DNA from: Acholeplasma equifetale ATCC 29724 | GTDB taxonomy: Bacteria > Bacillota_I > Bacilli_A > Acholeplasmatales > Acholeplasmataceae | Reading direction: 5' to 3' | DNA length: 64,000 nt | Assembly: GCF_000687735.1 (NCBI RefSeq) | Contig: NZ_JHXL01000001.1 | Coordinates: forward strand, 273,209-337,208 | Program-made: the position numbers and the translations under genes | Part shown: positions 58,607 to 64,000 of the stretch, in pieces | How positions within the stretch are numbered: the stretch's first letter is position 1 | Layout of the letters: the number at the start of each line of letters is the position of its first letter | The notes under the pieces: model-generated | The model's database searches: none | Seen by the model: the letters and a program-made list of their open reading frames with translations, nothing else | Told to the model about the DNA's origin: nothing

Positions 58607-61593
58607 TTAAATTGCTCCTTTATCTTATAAAATAATTGATCTGCATCTATTTTTTTGAATAGATCACCTTCAATATATCTTACATCAATATTTTCTAGAA
58701 AAGCTTTATCTTCTTTTTTATTAACATTTCTTACGATAAATGCCATTTGATGTTCTTCTAGCAATATTTTTAATTTTTGAATATAACTCTGCCATTTTGG
58801 TTGTGATTGATAATCCAAGTGTAACGCATGGAACGGATATGTTAATGCAACATCAACACTTGTTGTATCCATCCCAATACCAAATTTCATAAATTCATCA
58901 ATTACTCGAATGTACTGATTAGATTTAATTTGATCACCTTTAACCTTAAAACGAATAAATTGATATGGAATTTGATATTTTTGGAACATTTCAAATACGT
59001 ATTGATTAAATGTAGGGTCCATCATGGTTTCTTTTGAAATAGGGATTGTAATTTTAATTAAATTATTAGTTTCCTGTTCCAATGCATGTAAAAATTCTAA
59101 TACCATTCTTACATGATATTTTTCTAAATCTAATAATCGATTACGTTTTTTAGCTATAGTAAGTAGATACTTAATATCAACATTAAGTTGATCTACCTTT
59201 AATTCAGATTCATATTGCCAAACGATATTGCGTTTAACATCAATAATTTGATTAAAGGATAAATTAAGTTGTTGGTTTTCCATTGCTTCATTTAAACATT
59301 GTATAATTTGTTGTTCGAATACTTCATTCTCATATATTGAATGCTCATAAAATACATATTTTTCATCATGTGTGGTACGTTTTAGATAATCCAATGATAA
59401 TTCTAAATATCGATATAACTTGTATGGAAGTTTTTCTTCAGTAACTACAGGATATCGTATAATTGCTATTTTTGGTTGAAATTTCTCATAATGTATTACT
59501 TGAGATTCATAACTCTCCATATATTTGATGTAATCCTTAATAAGTTTAGTTACCGTTCTAACATCATTCATCGGTACATAAACAAATAATTTATCATCAC
59601 TAAAACGATAGGTTTCACCCTGTTCAAAAAATTTTTTTGTCACATTTGAAAATTCTTTAAAATATTGTTTTGTTATATCGTAACCATAAATCGGTAATAT
59701 AAATTCATTAAATGAAATGAGCATAAATGATGATTTTGTTTGAATATATTCTGAAATTTTATCATTTAATGCATTAAAATTCATTAAGTTTGTATCAAAA
59801 TCCACTTTTGATTCTTGAATTAATTTATTCTTTTCTTCTAAATGATTTGTTATATTTTCAAAACGTGATATAACTACAATCTCTTCCCCTTTTTGAATAG
59901 AGGTAAAATATTCAGTTATATATTTATCTAAATAATGGTATGTAATTTCAGCTTGTTGATTTCCACGTATAAATAATTCTTTAATTGTTGATTCATATCG
60001 ATGAATATCTGATGGGTGTATATTTCTTAAAAAGATTTCTAAAGGATCATATTGATTGATAGATAGTAAATTTTGAGCACTAATATTATATTTTGACTGA
60101 TTTTTGCTCATGATACGAAGAGAAAATATAGGCGATGCAAATACATTTTCTAAAAATTGATTTTCTTTTTTTTCAGCTCTGACTCGCTTATCATCTACCA
60201 TCAATGCATAAATAATATTTGACAAACCTTTGAATAAGTCATAATATATGCCCGGATCTTGAATTTCTTTTTCAAGATGTACAATAAATACTCCTAAATC
60301 ATAAATCGGATATGCATAAATATATCCAACCTCTTCACCATAAGGTTTATTTGTTAATACATTGTTGATATCTTTAAATTCATTAAGTAATCCAAAAACA
60401 TCATCACCGTTTTTCATTACTGTTTTAATGACTGTATTTTCAATCATTTCAGGTAATAAAACTTTATCATATAGTCTTTCAACTTTATAGTTATATAATC
60501 TTGAGTCTTTATAATCATAGATAATAAAATCTTTAACCTTTATATATTCATCTACTTTAATGAAAAACGTTCTAAAAATATCTCTTAAGTTTTTATCATA
60601 AATTTGATGTGCATAAGCAATTAAATCTACTAAAATATGAAAATGTTCTAAATTAATATTACGTTTCTTATCGGATTTTTCAAAAATAACTGTTGGTTGA
60701 TTAGGTTCTACTTCAAAAACTTTTGGTTTTTGCTTCTTCTCTTCTTTTAATAAATTTTTAAGTTTTTTCTGATAAATATCAAATGAAAGTTTATTATTTG
60801 TTGTTTGATAAAACTTAGTAAAAAGTTCATAATATGATTTTTGATATTCCAATGGAAAACTATCTATTTTTTCACTAATATCTGCATCTATAATTGTTAT
60901 TTGATGTGCTTTATTTTCTTCTATATATATTTTTAATAATGCTAAATTAGCATCTTTATCATAGATTGAATGATTGACATATTTTTGTGCAATATGTTTC
61001 AATTCATCATAATTTTTCAAATTATATAAAGCTTTTAAATAAGAAGGTATATACGTTTCTTTAGGATCGATTTGTTTTAATGTATCGATTAAAGGTATAA
61101 CTTTATGGTCTTCTTGATTTTCTAAATAAATCACTAATAATTCATTCAAAATATTTACTTTAATTTGGTCTGGTAAGTGATCTTTAGCTAATATTTCTAA
61201 ATCAATTAAATATGGTTGGTGTGTTCTTTTTTTGAATTCAATTAGATCTAAGTGTGCTTTATATTTTTCAAGTACTGGCAATACGTTTTTTCTTAATTGT
61301 ATAAATTGATAAGCTAAATCATATTTTTTTACTTCTAGCAAAGATAAAAACATGACTTTAAAAAAGGCATCATCTTTTTCAGATATGAACTTTTCTTCAT
61401 TTTCTTGATAAAATTTAAGCCCTAATTCAACATTTTGGTCATAAAGTTTTAAGTCATATTGAAGTTCTAATCGTTTATAAAAAAGTCTTTTATATTTTTC
61501 AAAACTTAAAACTTCATTTTCCAGATAATGAATAATATTTGGCAAATCGTCAATATTTACAACTTCATTTATAAGTTGTTCAATTGTTTTCAT
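58603..61593 (-). CDS. large sensor-like protein with degenerate GGDEF and EAL domains
   Basis: A 996-residue cytoplasmic protein. In order: helical TPR-like region (about 1-290), GAF-like region (about 310-470), PAS domain (about 490-600, FLRNIHPSDIHRYESTI), GGDEF-like domain (about 605-735) and EAL-like domain (about 745-996). In the GGDEF the signature is YRFSDDKLFVYVP, and in the EAL YESEL replaces the catalytic Glu-Ala-Leu, so neither is expected to make or break c-di-GMP. ATG 61593 has GGTGG 8 nt upstream; the frame is open further but lacks a site. It overlaps its neighbours on both sides. Confidence 0.78.
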   Translation of the reverse strand: MKTIEQLINEVVNIDDLPNIIHYLENEVLSFEKYKRLFYKRLELQYDLKLYDQNVELGLKFYQENEEKFISEKDDAFFKVMFLSLLEVKKYDLAYQFIQLRKNVLPVLEKYKAHLDLIEFKKRTHQPYLIDLEILAKDHLPDQIKVNILNELLVIYLENQEDHKVIPLIDTLKQIDPKETYIPSYLKALYNLKNYDELKHIAQKYVNHSIYDKDANLALLKIYIEENKAHQITIIDADISEKIDSFPLEYQKSYYELFTKFYQTTNNKLSFDIYQKKLKNLLKEEKKQKPKVFEVEPNQPTVIFEKSDKKRNINLEHFHILVDLIAYAHQIYDKNLRDIFRTFFIKVDEYIKVKDFIIYDYKDSRLYNYKVERLYDKVLLPEMIENTVIKTVMKNGDDVFGLLNEFKDINNVLTNKPYGEEVGYIYAYPIYDLGVFIVHLEKEIQDPGIYYDLFKGLSNIIYALMVDDKRVRAEKKENQFLENVFASPIFSLRIMSKNQSKYNISAQNLLSINQYDPLEIFLRNIHPSDIHRYESTIKELFIRGNQQAEITYHYLDKYITEYFTSIQKGEEIVVISRFENITNHLEEKNKLIQESKVDFDTNLMNFNALNDKISEYIQTKSSFMLISFNEFILPIYGYDITKQYFKEFSNVTKKFFEQGETYRFSDDKLFVYVPMNDVRTVTKLIKDYIKYMESYESQVIHYEKFQPKIAIIRYPVVTEEKLPYKLYRYLELSLDYLKRTTHDEKYVFYEHSIYENEVFEQQIIQCLNEAMENQQLNLSFNQIIDVKRNIVWQYESELKVDQLNVDIKYLLTIAKKRNRLLDLEKYHVRMVLEFLHALEQETNNLIKITIPISKETMMDPTFNQYVFEMFQKYQIPYQFIRFKVKGDQIKSNQYIRVIDEFMKFGIGMDTTSVDVALTYPFHALHLDYQSQPKWQSYIQKLKILLEEHQMAFIVRNVNKKEDKAFLENIDVRYIEGDLFKKIDADQLFYKIKEQFK

Positions 61594-62464
61594 AGAATCC
61601 CACCAATTCAAGATAAAAATTTGTTGCAAAATTTAAATATTTCTTTGCAATTTCTCCAAAATCCATGTGTAATTTTTCTGATAATCCAACTTCATCTTTA
61701 TAGTTTGCCACAATATGCCATTGAAGTACTTGATACATTCTATAATATTTTACCTTATTGATTTCTTCAATCGTTGGTTTTCTTTCTAAATAAGCTTCAA
61801 GTAAAATTAATGTATCTTTAAATTCAATATTGCCAAATGATGCAATATCATAATATGGATCGTTCATTCCAGAAAATTCCCAATCAAGTAAATATACTTT
61901 ATTTTGATATTTAATAAGATTACTTCTTTGAGCATCACCATGACAAAACACCTTAGGTTGTTTACTAAAATGGTTATTATACAAATTAAACCAAAAATCT
62001 TTTAATACATAATAAGCATCAGTAGGTTTATTTTTTAATAATGATTCATAGTGATTAAGTCGCTCTTCTAAGCGGTAATCAAAACCTTCTAGATTAGATT
62101 GATGTAATGTTTTTAATGTTTCTGCAACTAACCTTACACCATTATTTGATAAATTTTTAGATAATACTTCTCCATCAATAAATGTTGATACTTTACTACC
62201 AGTTTCAACATCAAAATAAATGGTTTTAGATGTTAAATTTAAATGTTCAATTAATTTTAAATGTTCATACTCAATTTTTGGTGTAACGATTACATCGCCC
62301 TTATCACCAATTAAGCGAAATACAAATGGATTCCCATCAACAAAAACTTTGTATGTATAGTTGCTCATTCCACCTAAAAATCTTGAATCAACAAGAATGT
62401 TATCTTTATGGACTAAAAAAGCCCTTTCTCCTAATTTTAATAATCTATCTGTAATTGTCATCAT
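61580..62464 (-). CDS. choline/ethanolamine kinase-like phosphotransferase (LicA-like)
   Basis: A 294-residue protein of the choline kinase/APH fold. VFCHGDAQRSNLI (Brenner motif with catalytic Asp) and VYLLDWEFSGMNDPYYDIASF (metal Asp) are conserved, and FLGGMSNYTYKV forms the ATP loop near the N-terminus. LicA-type enzymes phosphorylate choline or ethanolamine; an aminoglycoside-type or thiamine kinase role is possible. AAGGG lies 4-7 nt before the paired ATG codons 62464/62461. Its stop overlaps the GGDEF/EAL-like gene by 14 nt. Confidence 0.85.
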   Translation of the reverse strand: MMTITDRLLKLGERAFLVHKDNILVDSRFLGGMSNYTYKVFVDGNPFVFRLIGDKGDVIVTPKIEYEHLKLIEHLNLTSKTIYFDVETGSKVSTFIDGEVLSKNLSNNGVRLVAETLKTLHQSNLEGFDYRLEERLNHYESLLKNKPTDAYYVLKDFWFNLYNNHFSKQPKVFCHGDAQRSNLIKYQNKVYLLDWEFSGMNDPYYDIASFGNIEFKDTLILLEAYLERKPTIEEINKVKYYRMYQVLQWHIVANYKDEVGLSEKLHMDFGEIAKKYLNFATNFYLELVGFYENN

Positions 62465-62568
62465 GAAACCCTTCCTATTTACAACTTTGTATTTCTTTTC
62501 TATTATAACATTAAAAAATAACTTATATTTAGTATAATAGTATTATATTGATGAAAGTGAGGATTCAT

Positions 62569-63720
62569 ATGCAAAACAATTTTAACCAAGAGTACAATGA
62601 TTTTTCATCATTAACTGTATCAAATGAAGATTTAGAAATACTGAATAAACCTAGATATATTATTAGTATTTTTACATATCTAGCTTTTCTAATCTTACCT
62701 AGTTTATTTGTTATACTATTTGTTCTTCCTTATGTTCTTGATAATAAATCTTTAATTATTCAAGCAGATTCTTTTGAAAATTCAATTTATACTGCTTCAC
62801 TTGACACAAATAGTTTATTAATTATAAAACCAGAAGCTTTTGATAATACTCAAGATTCATATCAAGATTTTTTCATCGAAGTATATAAAAAAGATAATTA
62901 CTCTGTTTATGTACATATATTAAATCCATTTATATTAGAAAAAACATTCTTTGATTCAAATAAAAAGCTTACCGATGATGCGTTTAATAAAATCATGTCT
63001 GGTGAAATTACTGAATGGTACAATAGAAGTTTCATATCTATTTACGTACCTAAAGATGATGTTGCAAGTTTTGTTCCAATTACATTAGAAACACTTAGTA
63101 TCACAGATGGTGATATAATTATTACTGATTTATTTAATCAAATCATTAATTTTGTTAGTTATTTAGTATTTGCTGCATTACTAATTTATATCTTAATGCC
63201 ATCGATCAAATTAGATATACCTCAACTAAAAGCTTTATCAAAAAAAGAAATTGCAACTCGTTCTGGTATAGGCGTTTTATGGATTTTGGCACTTGGAATT
63301 GTGTCCAACACTATCAGTTTTATGCTTTATCGAATTTTCGATATTATTCCTGAAACTTCAATGAACCAAATGATGATTAACAGAGCACTAAAGAGTCCAG
63401 GAGCTATCTTTATCATTCTAACTGCTGTTTTTGTTGGACCTATTGTGGAAGAATTAGTGTTTAGAAAAAGTTTTTTTGGTTTAATTAAAAATCCAAAAAT
63501 TGCATTAACTGTTTCTTCTGTTTGCTTTGGTTTAATTCATATGACAACTGAAATTCTTCAAGGTGATATTTTAATGGTTGTCATCAATGGTATTGGATAT
63601 ATTTCAGGTGGTTTAGCTTTAGGTTATATATATATGAAAGAAAATAAAAACATATTTATTCCAATCATTGCGCATATGGCTTATAACTTATTAAGTATTG
63701 TTTTAAGTATTCTAGGATAA
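62569..63720 (+). CDS. CPBP-family intramembrane metalloprotease
   Basis: A 383-residue membrane protein with an N-terminal helix (about 30-55), a long extracytoplasmic loop and a C-terminal bundle of about six helices holding the CPBP (Abi) motifs VEELVFRKSFFGLI (EExxxR) and CFGLIHM (FxxxH). The last motif helix is FIPIIAHMAYNLLSIVL (HxxxN). Such proteases process membrane substrates; some handle peptides or bacteriocins, as known for the family. ATG 62569 has GAGG 6 nt upstream. A palindromic terminator follows. Confidence 0.88.
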   Translation: MQNNFNQEYNDFSSLTVSNEDLEILNKPRYIISIFTYLAFLILPSLFVILFVLPYVLDNKSLIIQADSFENSIYTASLDTNSLLIIKPEAFDNTQDSYQDFFIEVYKKDNYSVYVHILNPFILEKTFFDSNKKLTDDAFNKIMSGEITEWYNRSFISIYVPKDDVASFVPITLETLSITDGDIIITDLFNQIINFVSYLVFAALLIYILMPSIKLDIPQLKALSKKEIATRSGIGVLWILALGIVSNTISFMLYRIFDIIPETSMNQMMINRALKSPGAIFIILTAVFVGPIVEELVFRKSFFGLIKNPKIALTVSSVCFGLIHMTTEILQGDILMVVINGIGYISGGLALGYIYMKENKNIFIPIIAHMAYNLLSIVLSILG

Positions 63721-63729
63721 AATAAAGGT

Positions 63730-63811
63730 CCTATAACTAATATGGAGGTTTAATCCATATCGACCTATAACATATATGGAGGTACACCACACCTATAACA
63801 GATGTGGAGGT
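63730..63811 (+). repeat. three 20-nt direct repeats
   Basis: Three copies of CCTATAACnnATrTGGAGGT at 63730-63749, 63764-63783 and 63792-63811, with starts 34 and 28 nt apart. They lie between the CPBP gene and the ISL3-family transposase end. The spacers differ in length and sequence. They could be subterminal transposase sites or a regulator array; the sequence alone does not decide. Confidence 0.7.
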
Positions 63812-63825
63812 ACCTCCATTTTTTG
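63804..63825 (+). terminator. palindromic terminator
   Basis: TGGAGGTACCTCCA followed by TTTTTT. The left arm is formed by the end of the third direct repeat. Confidence 0.7.
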
Positions 63826-63855
63826 TTTACTGTAACGATAAATCTATAATTATTT

Positions 63856-64000
63856 TTAGTTTTTAAGTGGTGTATCTTTGTTGATAGAATACATAATTTT
63901 GTTTCTTAATCTTCTAAAGTCTCTAATCCCATTAGAGGCTTTGATAAGAGTTTTTATTTTAGAGTTTGTAGATTCAATAGGTCCATTAGATATACGTCTG
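63856..64000 (-). CDS. ISL3-family transposase, C-terminal end (cut by window)
   Basis: About 47 residues are visible on the minus strand, ending at the stop at 63856-63858: RRISNGPIESTNSKIKTLIK, then ASNGIRDFRRLRNKIMYSIN. NGPIEsxNxKIKxxxR..G..R.F.R.R is the end of the DDE domain of ISL3-type transposases, including the catalytic-Glu region (PIE). Most of the gene lies beyond base 64000, so whether it is intact is unknown. Confidence 0.85.
   Translation of the reverse strand, partial: RRISNGPIESTNSKIKTLIKASNGIRDFRRLRNKIMYSINKDTPLKN

Noticed and set aside
63730..63811. Possible CRISPR array
   Set aside because: Only three 20-nt repeats with spacers of 14 and 8 nt and no cas genes; spacing is too short and irregular.

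Overview
The window is AT-rich chromosome from a low-GC, Gram-positive-derived bacterium. It most likely comes from Acholeplasma or a close relative among the Mollicutes. UGA acts only as a stop, Shine-Dalgarno sites are strong, and no cell-wall synthesis gene is present. Firmicute regulatory RNAs are present (T-box, TPP and Mn riboswitches, class B-like RNase P RNA). An acyl-ACP thioesterase and a streptococcal-type mevalonate operon fit a wall-less organism that makes its own lipids and isoprenoids. The assignment is inference from gene content and coding style; no 16S gene is in view.

Layout. 1-1.9 kb: truncated acyl-ACP thioesterase and two small membrane proteins. 1.9-5.8 kb: mevalonate operon mvaK1-mvaD-mvaK2-fni. 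5.8-8.1 kb: cyclophilin plus pseudouridine breakdown (psuK-like, psuG). 8.1-11.1 kb: yybP-ykoY (Mn2+) riboswitch and a P2A cation ATPase. 11.1-20.9 kb: rnpB, pnp, rpsO, a DarA-like c-di-AMP sensor, ribF, truB, trxA, mutS2, rnhC, rluD. 20.9-27.4 kb: an apparent nine-gene T-box operon (GNAT-hisS-aspS-msrA-comEB-ylbL-two membrane proteins-rluD). 27.4-32 kb: apt-rel-dtd and rarA. 32-39 kb: CDF transporter, RNase J, recU, TPP riboswitch with a ThiT-like transporter, NfeD-SPFH membrane cluster, M42 peptidase. 39-43.3 kb: a structured 6S-like RNA, galU with a membrane partner, and infC-rpmI-rplT with an AUU start for IF3. 43.4-51.9 kb: secreted proteins, pepP, pgm, coaX, an MBL hydrolase, rpmG, and a NUDIX/ABC-F operon.

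The accessory region of greatest interest is 51.9-53.3 kb. A 55-codon gene for a secreted pro-peptide, too short for ordinary gene calling, lies on the minus strand. It diverges from an Rgg/PlcR-like (RRNPP) regulator across 87 bp that carries nested palindromes overlapping the peptide promoter. Downstream of the peptide stop codon, the same strand encodes three perfect hairpins with pyrimidine-rich, anti-Shine-Dalgarno loops (ACCUUUU, CUCUCCC, CCUCCC) and then a strong terminator. The whole looks like a peptide quorum-sensing locus whose pheromone mRNA may double as a regulatory RNA, in the manner of staphylococcal RNAIII but built from unrelated parts.

The last 10 kb hold a Pr6Pr-like membrane protein, an Ig-like-repeat surface protein, a tRNA-Lys, a decayed IS3-family element, and a peptidase S51-like protein. 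They also hold a HEPN-like protein next to a large degenerate GGDEF/EAL protein, a choline-kinase-like enzyme, a CPBP protease, three 20-nt direct repeats, and the end of an ISL3-family transposase cut by the window edge.
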